Both the position numbers and the translations under genes were made by a program. The notes beneath the pieces are model-generated. The model saw nothing but the letters and a program-made list of their open reading frames with translations, had not been told where the DNA came from and made no database searches. DNA of 34,429 nt from Bacteroidaceae bacterium (GTDB lineage Bacteria > Bacteroidota > Bacteroidia > Bacteroidales > Bacteroidaceae), in contig JAFZFO010000025.1 of the NCBI GenBank assembly GCA_017555845.1, positions 1 through 34,429 on the forward strand, written 5' to 3'. Positions 17,601 to 26,800 of this stretch are shown here, piece after piece (within the stretch, counting starts at the first letter, position 1; every line of letters begins with the position of its first letter).

Positions 17601-18439
17601 TCTTCGGCAATGCTCATTACCACACCCTCCTTGCTTATCTCGGGCAGGCCGAACTTGTGTTTCTTTGTTTTGCCATCCTCGTTGGTCATCGTAACCTCGG
17701 CACGGTATTTCGCATTTGCCTTTGGAGTCATTTCGAACACACCCTTACCCTCGTGTACCGGTGTGCATTCGAGCAGTTTCATGTCGTTCTCGAATATCGT
17801 AATCTTCTCCTCGCCAAAGTGTCCGTCATTTCCACGCAACTCAAAGGCAACCTTGCTCTTTATTCCGTCAACAAGATGTCCGCTCTCGGGGAAAAAGTCA
17901 AGTGTCGCTTCGGGCAGCTCAGCGCTTATCCACTGTCCGCGCTCGTTGTATCCTCTGCGACGGTCGAGCATGTTCTTGAAATCCCAATTGTCGGCATTTA
18001 CCTTGTCAAATACAGGGAATACACGTGTAAATACAGCATCCTTGCCCCAGTTGAGCATGTAACGGGTATAGGCACGGACCTCATAATATCCCGACAGCAG
18101 CAACGGGTTCAGTTCGAACTCACCGTGGCATGTACCGTCATCATCGAGCTTGTATTTCTTTGTCTCCACCACATAACCCTCGGGAGCAACAAGCTCCACA
18201 TACAGCACCTTGCTCAATGTGCTTGGACGGTCGTTTGTGCCGAATGTGGTGTAGGCCTTGAACCACATTGTCTCGCCCAAGTAGTAGGCTGTGTTGTCAA
18301 AGTGCAGGAACACGCGCTCCTGTTGCATTACGCGGCCCACCTGTATGGCTCTGTAGGCAATGCTGTCGATGCTGCTTTGCGCCATTGTTGCAACGCAACA
18401 TAATGTGGCGATAAGATATGTTGTAACTCTTTTTAGCAT
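14639..18439 (-). CDS. Large exported alpha-2-macroglobulin-like (MG domain) protein with C-terminal Sel1-type repeats
   Basis: 1266 residues. A signal peptide (1-20, TMA-QSS) precedes RVFLHFDNTAYYLGETMWFKAY, the MG-domain start seen in bacterial alpha-2-macroglobulin-like proteins. A series of beta-rich segments follows to about 990, including GEFELNPLLLSGYYEVRAYTRY. No CxEQ thioester motif is present, so covalent protease trapping is not expected. A Gln/Lys/Asn-rich linker (about 990-1010) leads to about 220 residues of helical repeats with Sel1 spacing, for example SLCYRDGKGL, AAKLGYGTAQYDLAMEFEKG and AAELKERNAMYEYAELLIAEG. There is no T9SS tail. Its likely place is the periplasm or the outer-membrane periphery, perhaps as a scaffold. 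The exact role is unknown. It sits between GH109 and the sialidase with its own gaps, so operon membership is uncertain. Confidence 0.8.
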   Translation of the reverse strand: MLKRVTTYLIATLCCVATMAQSSIDSIAYRAIQVGRVMQQERVFLHFDNTAYYLGETMWFKAYTTFGTNDRPSTLSKVLYVELVAPEGYVVETKKYKLDDDGTCHGEFELNPLLLSGYYEVRAYTRYMLNWGKDAVFTRVFPVFDKVNADNWDFKNMLDRRRGYNERGQWISAELPEATLDFFPESGHLVDGIKSKVAFELRGNDGHFGEEKITIFENDMKLLECTPVHEGKGVFEMTPKANAKYRAEVTMTNEDGKTKKHKFGLPEISKEGVVMSIAEDGENITITATNNLKEDCELGVVILYRGAMGYFKKFSSANRSMSYTIAKQELPEGVNRVVLYANEHTPLAERQFFVTHDAMAASDRETVKLNITANGYHAHNLSPKPGEKITLKVARDDGKPIPQDASLSLTAMDAIGRQTTSYSHNMYSYLLLGSELKGYIPNAAQYFDNSNSKRKEQLDLLMLTHGWTSYNWHMLTRSKIEDMRPIERGISLIGKFYQKRSSNEIGSYGNAILTPQTYNLTRVDIEGDSGRVKTSTFRTDSTGGFMIEFDDFYGTRIASLRPQTTFKHSEYISYQFALDRYYSPDFRLYDYWERHLGEAMAKSTADSLVRMNPFEYMLSSVDVVEKRKKEINERPPHSEMRFNYLDEWEYAQDVTFLDQFNTYEDEIYNNIKNDAIVYETPEVQDGESQILGVRTIVHDIGQIISIADTGRTATKYIGNMRLGTDAFPITKKQEYDHVLTAADVVTSAMKRHNYNWAYWVQLMVVLGEYSPYTVPQPDREYLRGLPDADKMTNFKEIVIRSDSKTREQFENRDTYWAPLSNMLDNKLAMQKFYLGFLSQMYLFAGNGIDGCPDGHRFDSALRNAGGGGINYPMNPNYVACLIPYTKEEREGTLVPEFAATGSSLRYTSVQGYSESKQFYSPDYSKMQPRQDDYRRTLIWVPKIEINDNGEAVIELYNTNNCSNIVVDVAGRNGTSIYSNDAITTTRLNGASEKKNAQPQAQQKNEQKVNTLSPEEEAACAWEHEKGVIYFNKGNYRDAITIFAELVQYKYAPSLYYVSLCYRDGKGLKTDHAAAMKFLFEAAKLGYGTAQYDLAMEFEKGNILERNDSLAHHWYETAAANEEPRALYEMAHRYREGKNVAIDNVKSRELLSRAAELKERNAMYEYAELLIAEGEDAYSYMKEAADLGNEKAMIYVFDRLDSQKRYNEAYKYAQALHLARNHEGTRRVADYYMEGKCVSRDKHIAKELYYEAARAGNKIAKEKLRNL

Positions 18440-18467
18440 AACAAGTTCAATTGTTCATATTTGTCTG

Positions 18468-18475
18468 CTAAAATA
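18468..18475 (-). promoter_or_regulatory. Possible -7 element for the MG/Sel1 protein gene
   Basis: TATTTTAG on the minus strand, identical to the -7 box proposed for the sialidase gene at 23702-23709, about 28 nt upstream of the ATG. No TTG at the expected spacing, so support is limited. Confidence 0.3.
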
Positions 18476-18476
18476 C

Positions 18477-18514
18477 AAAAAAAAGTGCAAATGCCTGTTG
18501 CACTTGCACTTTTT
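18477..18514 (-). terminator. Terminator after the 1664-residue sialidase gene
   Basis: AAAAGTGCAA (18481-18490) can pair with TTGCACTTTT (18504-18513), or the shorter TTGCACT at 18498-18504. On the minus strand the stem is followed by a run of T (the A-run from 18477). It has A/T flanks on both sides. Confidence 0.7.
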
Positions 18515-18635
18515 AATGAATTTTTAGGTTTTACCTTATCTTACTGTCTGTAAAGTATTACTTGACAAGTACCACTGCGCTTCGCGCGAACTGCTTTGCG
18601 TTCGTTTAGAAGCATCAAGTGAACTTGTGCTTCAC
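18515..18635. other. Structured spacer downstream of the sialidase stop codon
   Basis: About 120 bp with several short dyads: GAAGCATCAAG/CTTGTGCTTC near 18609-18633 with a bulge, TACTTG-A-CAAGTA at 18557-18569, and a CGCG-rich stretch near 18578-18590. It includes an out-of-gene, in-frame copy of a VLVK-stop tail discussed in the findings. No gene recognised. Confidence 0.45.
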
Positions 18636-21600
18636 TCACTTAACCAGCACTTTCTTGCCATCAATGATGTAGATACCCTTGACAGGCTCTGCGACCTTGC
18701 GGCCTGTGAGGTCGTAGATAGCTTTCACCTCTCCGTTTTCAGCTTTCACCTCCTCTACGCCTGTTGGGTCATTGAGATAGTATGTGCAGATGATTGCCTC
18801 GTTAGTTGCACCCTGTGCTGTTACAACAGCGCCGGCCTCAATAGAGAGCTTATATGTACCGTTTGCAAGAGCCTCGTTCACGGTGATGATGAGCTGTGTC
18901 TCATCGTCTGGGTTGATGCTTGCCGATACTACATTTACAACGTTCTCATCAGCTCTGTTCATCTTGCTCTTTGCAATAGGAGCTACATTGATGCTCTTCA
19001 CGCCTTCAATAGCAATCTTGTTTCTTGCAGGAGCCTTTGCTGGTGCTGCAGCAGCCTCTGCAGGAGTCCATGTGAGCGAGTTGAAATAGGTGAGTGTTCC
19101 CAATTCAGGAGCATAGAACATAAACGAATCTGCAGTATTTTCATTTTCTGCTGAATTTTCGAACACGATATTGCCATCAACAATGTTACCAATGAGCTTG
19201 CCATTGAAAATTTCCATTCTCATGCTATTTGTCAGAAGCAGTGCACTCTGATATGAAGCGCCCTCATAGTAGAAATCTCCTACTTGCTGTGTTGGGAGAG
19301 TGATGCTGCCATCCTCGCTGTTGTAGAGCATGATGAATGAGTCATCATAACCGTATGCAGGGTCATAATCTGCAAAATTCTTGCAAAGCAAAGCCGGTGT
19401 ACCCTGATAATCGATAACCTCAACTGTACCTGTTGCATAGTAGGTCATCTCGTCATAACCTGGATATAAGCTTGCCATCTTCCAGCTGCCAGCGTATGCC
19501 TCGATAGGAGTTACGTCTGCATTTTCCTCAACAGCAACAAGGCTTATGCTCTTTGTCTCGTCGAGTGTAACAGGTGCGTTGAATGTAACTACAATCTGCT
19601 CAAGTTTATCAACTGTCTCGCCGTCGGCAGGAGTGATGCTTACAACCTCAAGTGGTTCAACCACTGGTGCCAACATTGCCAAAGCCTCTGTAGCATCGAA
19701 ACTGCCAACCTCAGTGATTGTGAACCAAGCACCATCGTCCCAACCGTCACTTGAGCTGTGTGATGTCAATGTGGTCTGGATACAAGTGTTACGCTCTGCG
19801 TTTGAACACCAGCCGGGAGAAGCTGTCATATAGTGTGTACCATTAAGCATAAGAGCGAAAGTGCTCTCTGTTACAGGCTCAACAACAACGTAGTCATAAG
19901 GAGCCTCGTCGGTCAACTTGTTTACCTTACCGTTCTTTGCAACGAACTTCTTCTCGCTTACGCTGTAGAGATAGAAACTGCCCTCGTATGATACGAATGC
20001 AAACTGCTGTCTGGGGTCTGTGATGTCTCTTGCAATGCTGTGGCAATCCTGTGCGCTGTTGTATGTAACACCGCACATATCAACCATTGAAGCGCCTTCA
20101 CCTGCAAACATACCACCACGGCCAAGGTCCGAAGATACGATTGTATAGACGCGGTTGTTGCTCAACTGGTCAACCGATGTGATTACAGTAGGTTCGATAG
20201 GCTCACCCTCGACATCCTCGATGCGGATTGCCGATGTAAAGTTCTCATTGTAATAGGGATCGCCTGCACCGTCAAATGTCTGTGCAGAGTGCTTAACAAC
20301 GATAGGACCGTAAGAATCTATGTTCTTGCCGTTGTCATAACCTCTCCAACCGTCCATCTGAATGAGACCGAAGAGGGCTTCGTTTGTAGCAGCCACATTA
20401 CCGCCAGAAAGAATCTTGTTTACGTTGAACTTTGTTACATTAGAAGATTCAGCCTCGAGACCTGTAAGGCTCTCGCCGTCCAACCAGCTCTTGCCACCAA
20501 GTGTGGGGTAAGCAAGATAGTAAGCGCCGTCGGCTGTCTTGAACTGGAACTTGTAGTCGGCTGTCTCATCGTACTCACAAACAAACTGAGCAGCCTCGGG
20601 AAGAGCTTCCTCGCCGCGTGCTGCTACAGCAAGCGTACCGTTGTTGTTGTAGATGTAGTACTCATTCTCGCCCCAAACAGCTGTGAAGGTATACACCTTA
20701 CCTGCCTCGGGAAGAATGATTTCAGTTTCGGCATAGTAAGCATCAAGTGCTACAGAGAGGACGCTACCTGCTGCAGCAGTGGGGTTTGCCTCGGCTGCTG
20801 CCAATGCAGCCTTGAGTGCTGCACGTGCCTCGTTTGCGGGTGTACCTACGCCCTTATAAGCAAGAACTGCCTTTGCGTCTTCGATAAGGGCCTTTGTCTC
20901 CTCGCTCTCTTCCTCGTCGGTGTCGGGGAGAGCAGCGTTGCCGCTTATGCTGTAAGCACCGTCGGTAATCTGCTCAAGAGTGTAGTTCTTGTAAACAATG
21001 GTATAGTCGGCACCGTATGTGCTCTCCTCGTAAAGGAATGCGATTGTTGAGTCGCTCTGTATACACATTGTAGAGTAAGCCGAACCCATATATGATGACT
21101 GGTGACGGCCGTCCCAATCCTTAGCAAAGTTTGCAGGTGTATTGTAGTCAAGCTTAGATGCGAGCTCTTTGTAGTAGATACCTACGTTTGTACGTCCGCT
21201 ACCGAGGGGAACAGACTGCAATGCAATCCATACATTTTCGCCATCCTCGTTACGTACGGCGGGTACCATCAAAATCTCACCGTTTGTTGAGTTACCCAAA
21301 GCCACAACACCATTGTTGCTTGCGTTTGATGTAGCACGTGTGCCCCAAGAACCTGTAGCTGCTTCCTTGTCGGTAAATGTGAAGATGTTGAAGTCGCGGC
21401 CACCGCTGATACGTGAGCTGATAACCACGTTGCCGTTGGGAAGCTCCTCAACCTTAGGCTCGTCGCCGCCGCTGGGGATAGCAGCTGTGTTTACACCACC
21501 AAGAACATCCCAAGTGCCACCAAAGTCGTCGCTATAGAGCACGAAGTTGGTATATACACCGTTCTTGTTCTTCAACAATACAGCGCAGTAGAGACGGTAG

Positions 21601-23630
21601 TAGTCGTTAACCTTAACGTAACGGCTCTGGTGAATCTTACCTGAACCAACGAACATAGCCATTACAGGACCGTGGTTGCTGTTGTCCCACTTAGAGTAGA
21701 TAGCCTCGGCAATATCATCGGGCGCACTCCAGGTTGCACCGTTATCGTCGCTGTAGAAACGGGCGATATTCTGGTGATGGCTGCGTGTACCGCTCTGGAA
21801 TGTAATGTCACCAGCACAGCTGAGCATAAGCACGCGGTCGCTCTCGCGGTCGGCAACGATAGCTGCGTCACCGAAACCTACGTACATCTTGTCGGCAGAA
21901 CCGTAACCTTTACCTTCGATGATAGTCTTTATATCACCCCAGTTTGCACCGTTGTCCTCACTAATACGTGCGTGAAGGTCGATACGGCCGTAACCGATAT
22001 CGGCACCGCAGTGACGGTAGTCGGAAACAGCGATAAGGTTACCGTTCTTTGCCGTTGTGATAGCAGGGATACGATAGGGGATACCGCCCTTCTTTGTTAC
22101 GAAGATATCAACAGAAGGCTCAACAACGGGAGCTTTACGTACAATCTTGACGGTGAAGTTAGATGTATTCGCAAACATATTGCTACCCGATGTTACATCG
22201 AATGTGAGTACGGGGTTCTCGTCGCTGTTCTCAACCGATACTGTTGCAGCCTCGCTTGAGTTTGCTGTGACAGCGCTACCTCCATTGGGAGTTACGGTTA
22301 CGTCGGCTGTGCCTGAGCTTACAAAGTCGAAGCTATAGCCTGCTACAACATAATCATCATCCTCGATAGAGAGTGAGTATGTTGCAACGTGAACGCCATT
22401 TACTGTTGCATTTGCAAGGCAGGTGAAGAACTGAAGGTCGCCGTTGTCGTTGTAGCCGGCGATGTTCTTGCGGTTCTGTGTCTCGCTCAAGCATACGTGG
22501 GGAACAGCTGTAGACTTCCAACCCGATGCCCAAGTACCGGCAGCGTTAGTCTCGGTCCACTCTCCGGCAAGAGCTGTTACCGAGTACTCGGCCTGTCCCA
22601 AACGGATATTGAGTGTAGAACCGGCGTCGGCACCACCATTCCAGAATGCGAGCTTGTTGTCACGGTTGTTAACCTTGTTCGAGCTGTAGCCCTTCTCGTA
22701 CATATAGAAATATGTATCGCCTGAGCCAAGGTCGCTCGATGTGGTGAACTGCCACATATCGGTGTAACCCGAGGGAAGTGCCTCTGCATCTACAAGGATG
22801 GGGTAAGACGAAGCACCAGTGTTGCCAAGCATTGCTGTGGGAGCTGCAAGAACCTTTGTAGCGCCTGCCTGCTTGTTGTAGAGCTTGTAACCATTGGTGT
22901 TGTCACCTACGAATGCCCAGAGCTGTGCATCGGCATTTACATCCGATTTTACATCCTCAAGAGCAATGTGGTCGGCTGTACCGTGGTCGGCAATAACAAA
23001 GCCGTTGCCTGCAATCTGCAATGTGTACCAGGGTGTACCTTTTGCAAACTGTCCGTCAACAACTGTTGTTGTGCCGAAAAGCTTAACAACCTCTGTCTCA
23101 GCCTCATTGTTCTGCAACATTTCGATAGCAGCAGTGGGGTCGAAATCGGCAGCCTCCACAAATTTCACCATATTACCAGCGTCCATTGTGCTCCAACTGT
23201 CGATAGTCATCTGGTTGCTGCCACCCAAGTTGATATAGCTGTCTGCTATACCTTTGAAGTTTACTCTCACGCGCTCGCCGTCGCCTGCATCGGCAAACTC
23301 AAGGGCATCGCCCGCGCCCTTTACCAATGTACGGTCGCGCTTGATGAACTTGTTGGCGTGCACGCTGAACAGATAATAGTTCTCATTGTCTACAGTCAAC
23401 ACTGCAAACTGATTTTGAGTGTTGGTAGCATCGACATTGGTGCCAAGGTTTGCATCGTTTGTCGAGCAGAATTGGCTGCCGTCTGCCTTAACCGACCAAC
23501 CGCCACGCTCAGTAGTAGATACTGTGTAGCATTTGTTGGGGTTGAAATCGGAAAGCTTGATGATGCCTTCCGCCATTGTTGTTGTTACGAAAGCAAACAA
23601 CAACGATAAGAAAATGGAAATTTTTCTCAT
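18636..23630 (-). CDS. Multidomain secreted exo-alpha-sialidase (GH33) with T9SS sorting domain
   Basis: 1664 residues that should release terminal sialic acid from host glycoconjugates at the cell surface. Signal peptide 1-20. About 21-350 holds two beta-rich, ricin-like or lectin-like segments, and 355-500 another beta-rich accessory module. The GH33 domain spans about 508-897: YRIP motif (519-522), Asp boxes SEDNGANW (557), SDDNGATW (627) and SDDFGGTW (700), the GGDEPKVEELPNG segment with the candidate catalytic Glu, and the AYSTM segment with the candidate nucleophile Tyr852. A helical linker (about 905-970), lectin-like segments to about 1310 and a Big_5-like domain (VVSITPADGETVDKLEQIVVTF) follow. 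The last 45 residues, ending GIYIIDGKKVLVK, are a type A T9SS signal. The catalytic domain is closely related to that of the next gene. Confidence 0.93.
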   Translation of the reverse strand: MRKISIFLSLLFAFVTTTMAEGIIKLSDFNPNKCYTVSTTERGGWSVKADGSQFCSTNDANLGTNVDATNTQNQFAVLTVDNENYYLFSVHANKFIKRDRTLVKGAGDALEFADAGDGERVRVNFKGIADSYINLGGSNQMTIDSWSTMDAGNMVKFVEAADFDPTAAIEMLQNNEAETEVVKLFGTTTVVDGQFAKGTPWYTLQIAGNGFVIADHGTADHIALEDVKSDVNADAQLWAFVGDNTNGYKLYNKQAGATKVLAAPTAMLGNTGASSYPILVDAEALPSGYTDMWQFTTSSDLGSGDTYFYMYEKGYSSNKVNNRDNKLAFWNGGADAGSTLNIRLGQAEYSVTALAGEWTETNAAGTWASGWKSTAVPHVCLSETQNRKNIAGYNDNGDLQFFTCLANATVNGVHVATYSLSIEDDDYVVAGYSFDFVSSGTADVTVTPNGGSAVTANSSEAATVSVENSDENPVLTFDVTSGSNMFANTSNFTVKIVRKAPVVEPSVDIFVTKKGGIPYRIPAITTAKNGNLIAVSDYRHCGADIGYGRIDLHARISEDNGANWGDIKTIIEGKGYGSADKMYVGFGDAAIVADRESDRVLMLSCAGDITFQSGTRSHHQNIARFYSDDNGATWSAPDDIAEAIYSKWDNSNHGPVMAMFVGSGKIHQSRYVKVNDYYRLYCAVLLKNKNGVYTNFVLYSDDFGGTWDVLGGVNTAAIPSGGDEPKVEELPNGNVVISSRISGGRDFNIFTFTDKEAATGSWGTRATSNASNNGVVALGNSTNGEILMVPAVRNEDGENVWIALQSVPLGSGRTNVGIYYKELASKLDYNTPANFAKDWDGRHQSSYMGSAYSTMCIQSDSTIAFLYEESTYGADYTIVYKNYTLEQITDGAYSISGNAALPDTDEEESEETKALIEDAKAVLAYKGVGTPANEARAALKAALAAAEANPTAAAGSVLSVALDAYYAETEIILPEAGKVYTFTAVWGENEYYIYNNNGTLAVAARGEEALPEAAQFVCEYDETADYKFQFKTADGAYYLAYPTLGGKSWLDGESLTGLEAESSNVTKFNVNKILSGGNVAATNEALFGLIQMDGWRGYDNGKNIDSYGPIVVKHSAQTFDGAGDPYYNENFTSAIRIEDVEGEPIEPTVITSVDQLSNNRVYTIVSSDLGRGGMFAGEGASMVDMCGVTYNSAQDCHSIARDITDPRQQFAFVSYEGSFYLYSVSEKKFVAKNGKVNKLTDEAPYDYVVVEPVTESTFALMLNGTHYMTASPGWCSNAERNTCIQTTLTSHSSSDGWDDGAWFTITEVGSFDATEALAMLAPVVEPLEVVSITPADGETVDKLEQIVVTFNAPVTLDETKSISLVAVEENADVTPIEAYAGSWKMASLYPGYDEMTYYATGTVEVIDYQGTPALLCKNFADYDPAYGYDDSFIMLYNSEDGSITLPTQQVGDFYYEGASYQSALLLTNSMRMEIFNGKLIGNIVDGNIVFENSAENENTADSFMFYAPELGTLTYFNSLTWTPAEAAAAPAKAPARNKIAIEGVKSINVAPIAKSKMNRADENVVNVVSASINPDDETQLIITVNEALANGTYKLSIEAGAVVTAQGATNEAIICTYYLNDPTGVEEVKAENGEVKAIYDLTGRKVAEPVKGIYIIDGKKVLVK

Positions 23631-23701
23631 AAGTTTGGTTAGTTAAGTTTATAAAAAGAATTAAGAAAATCCGTGTTTTGCCTTGTGGGCCATAATTTCT
23701 G

Positions 23702-23732
23702 CTAAAATAACTAAAATATATACAACAACAAA
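23702..23732 (-). promoter_or_regulatory. Probable promoter of the 1664-residue sialidase gene
   Basis: On the minus strand: TTTG (23732-23729), 19 bp, TATTTTAG (23709-23702). Spacing is exact for Bacteroidetes promoters; the -7 box differs from TAnnTTTG at one base. Leader of about 65 nt to the ATG at 23630. Confidence 0.45.
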
Positions 23733-23802
23733 CGGTTTTTTCATTTTGTTTCTTGTAACCCTTTGCTTTTTGTATCAGTCAGTTGCAGACAAGGATTCCA
23801 AA

Positions 23803-23834
23803 TGAAAAAGCAGCGCGCCAGACTGGCGCGCTGC
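23803..23834 (-). terminator. Intrinsic terminator after the GH20-GH33 fusion gene
   Basis: GCAGCGCGCCAG (23810-23821) and its exact complement CTGGCGCGCTGC (23823-23834) around one base, with five T following on the minus strand. Very stable stem. Confidence 0.88.
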
Positions 23835-23859
23835 TGTCGATCTTTCTATGTCTATGTTG

Positions 23860-26800
23860 TTATTTGACCAAAACCTTTTTACCGTCTATGATGTAGATGC
23901 CGGGTGCGGAAATCTCGTTCAACCTGCGACCGCTGAGGTCATAAAAACCTTTAACCTTTTCCCATTCCCCTTTAACTTCTTCTATGCCGGTGGTGTCTTC
24001 AACCTCTTCCAGTACCCACAATTCTGCTGCGCTGAAAGGTGCATCGCAATATGGGTAGTAGCTGTTGGCGTTACCGTCAACAGGGCCAACCTTGAAATAC
24101 TGTGTTCCGTTCATGATGTAGAACTCGGTGTCGTTCTTGTAATCGATGCCAAGGGCTGTCTTCTCGCCTGTGTTGCTTGCATCGATGTTCCACTGGCGGC
24201 ACACGATGTAATAACCTTCGGCCGATACAAGATAAACCTTGTCATTGCCTGCATCCTCTATTGTGAATATCTGCTTCTCGCTCTCGGCATATTCGGCAAT
24301 ACCAACCGAACCCTTTGGACCTGTTGCATTGTTGGCATTGTAGGCCTCGATGTTCAGGTACTTGTTCTGTGAAACAGACTTGATGCGGTATTGTGTACCC
24401 TGTTCTACAACCTTCTCCAGCAGGAGTCCCGATGAAAAATTGTCGTTCCAGAACGGAGCGCTTGCACCGTCGTAGTTGCTTCCGTCGGTCTTCAATACCA
24501 TATAGCCATAGCACTCCTCGTTTTTGCCTGTATCATATCCACGTTTGCTGTACCATGAAAGCAAACCGAATATCTGTTTGTTGTCATTGGCTGCCACGTT
24601 GCCGCCGTTCTGCATCTTTGCGAAAGTGATTTTTGTCATCTCATCCTCGCTCTCCTGCAAACCATCGGTGTCACCGCCGTTCTGCAACCAGCTCACGCCG
24701 TTGTAGCTTGAGTGGTATACCAGATACTTGCCGTCATTGGTTGTGAGGGTTACTGTGCCGTCGCCGTTCTCCTTGCAAAGGAACTGTGCACTCTCGGGCA
24801 ACTCCTCCTCGCTACGTGCAACCATGGCAATGTCGCTGCCTGTGTAGTTCAGGTAGAAACGGTTACCGTTCTTTGCCACCATGGTGATGGTATATTTTTC
24901 GCCGTCTGTTGGCAATACGACATCTGCTGTTCCAAGATAAGCCTCAATTGCTGCCTCAAGAGCAATGCCTGCAGTCTCAGTGGGGTTCTCCTCGGCTGCG
25001 TCAATGGCAGTCTGCAAGACCTCGCGTGGGGCAGCACCCGGGTAACCCACACCTCTTGTCTTCAACAGCTGTTTTGCTTCGGCAACCAATGCTATTGTTG
25101 CGTCGCTTGGCTGGTCGGGCTGTGCCTCGGGCTCTCTGCCTTTGAGTACTGAGTATCTGCCGTTTGTAATCTGCTCAAGTGTGTATTTTTTGTACATGAT
25201 GGTGTAGTCTGCGCCATATGTGCTCTCCTCGTACAGGAACGCGATGGTAGAATCCTTCTGGAAACACATGGTAGAGTAGGCCGAACCCATGAACGATGCC
25301 TGGTGACGTCCGTCCCAATCCTTTGCAAAGTTTGCCGGTGTGCTGTAGTCGCTGCCCGATGCAAGCACCTTGTAGTAGATACCAACGTTTGAACGTCCGT
25401 TGCCGAATGGAACCGACTGCAATGCCATCCACATCTCGGCACCGTCCTCTTTGCGTACAACAGGGAAAATCATGATCTCGCCGTTTGTCGAGTTACCCTG
25501 TGCCACAATACCGTTGTTGCTGCTGTTCGATGTAGCTACGCTGCCCCATGAACCTGTAGCGGCCTCCATGTCGGTGAATGTAAAGATGTTGAAGTAACGT
25601 CCGCCGTTGATACGTGAGCTGATGATGACATTGCCGTTTGGCAACTCCTCAACCTTTGGCTCGTCGCCGCCGCTTGATATAGGCGCGTTCTCCACGCCGC
25701 CAAGCACCTTCCAGTTGCCGCCGAAGTCATCGCTGTAGAGCACAAAGTTTGTATATGCGTTGTTTCTGTTTCTCAACAATACCGAGCAGTAGAGACGGTA
25801 GTAGTTGTTCACTTTTACATAACGGCTCTGGTGAATCTTTCCCGAACCTACGAACATTGCCTTTGCCTGTCCGTGGTTGCTGCTGTTGTCCCACATTGAG
25901 TATATAGCCTCTGCAATGTCGACAGGCTCGCTCCATGTGGCACCGTTGTCCTCGCTGTAGAAGCGTGCGATGTTCTGGTGGTTGCTGCGTGTACCGGCCT
26001 GGAACGATACGTTACCCGCGCAACTGAGCATGAGCACGCGGCTGCTCTCGCGGTCGGCAACAATGGCAGGGTCACCGAAACCCACGTGCATGAAGTCGGG
26101 AGAGTTTGCACCCTTACCGTCAACTATTGAGAACTTGTTTCCCCATGTTGCACCATTGTCTTTGCTTATGCGTGCGTGGAGGTCGATGCGGCCGTTGTTC
26201 ACAACACCGATGTCAGAGCCGCTGTGGCGGTAGTCGGCAGCAGCAATGAGGTCACCGTTCTTTGCCATTGCAATGGCAGGGATGCGGTAAGGGATGCCGC
26301 CGCTCTGTGTCACGAAAATCTCGTGCGAGAACTCAGGCTCTCTTGTGTCCTTCTCAATTGTAACAATGAAATTGCTGAATGTTATACCTTTGTTTGCGCC
26401 GCTCTGCACGAACTGGAATGAGCGCTGCGGGTCCGAAATGTTCACTTTCAGTGACTGCTTTGTCGATGAGCTGGTGTATGTCTTGCCGTCGATTGAAAGT
26501 GACAGCGTGTGTGTGCCTGTGTCGGTGTTCACATAGTCGAACTGCATGCCTGTAACCATCCAACCAGTCGGGGCGGTGATGGTGTATGTCGATGACTGTG
26601 ACTGTCCCGAATATCCGGCGATGTAGCCGTTTGATGTTGTCATGTTATTGGCACTTGTGGAAAGTGAAAACCCCGCAACAACGTTGCTTTCCCAGCGTGA
26701 GTGCCATGTGCCGTTTGCATTACTGGCAGTGAACTGTCCGTTAGAGGCAGTAATTTCCACCTCTGCCTTCTCACCCTCAACAGTCTCGCCACCGCTGTTG

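Noticed and set aside
17045-18403. 452-residue open frame on the plus strand
   Set aside because: Lies wholly antisense to the MG/Sel1 gene, is rich in Cys/His/Val from reverse-complement codon bias, and has no recognisable domain or signal.
14639-18439. Thioester-type alpha-2-macroglobulin protease trap
   Set aside because: No CxEQ thioester motif is present in the protein, so the classical mechanism is not supported.
20289-21050. 253-residue plus-strand frame inside the sialidase gene
   Set aside because: Antisense shadow with Cys/Val/Leu-rich composition; no independent support.
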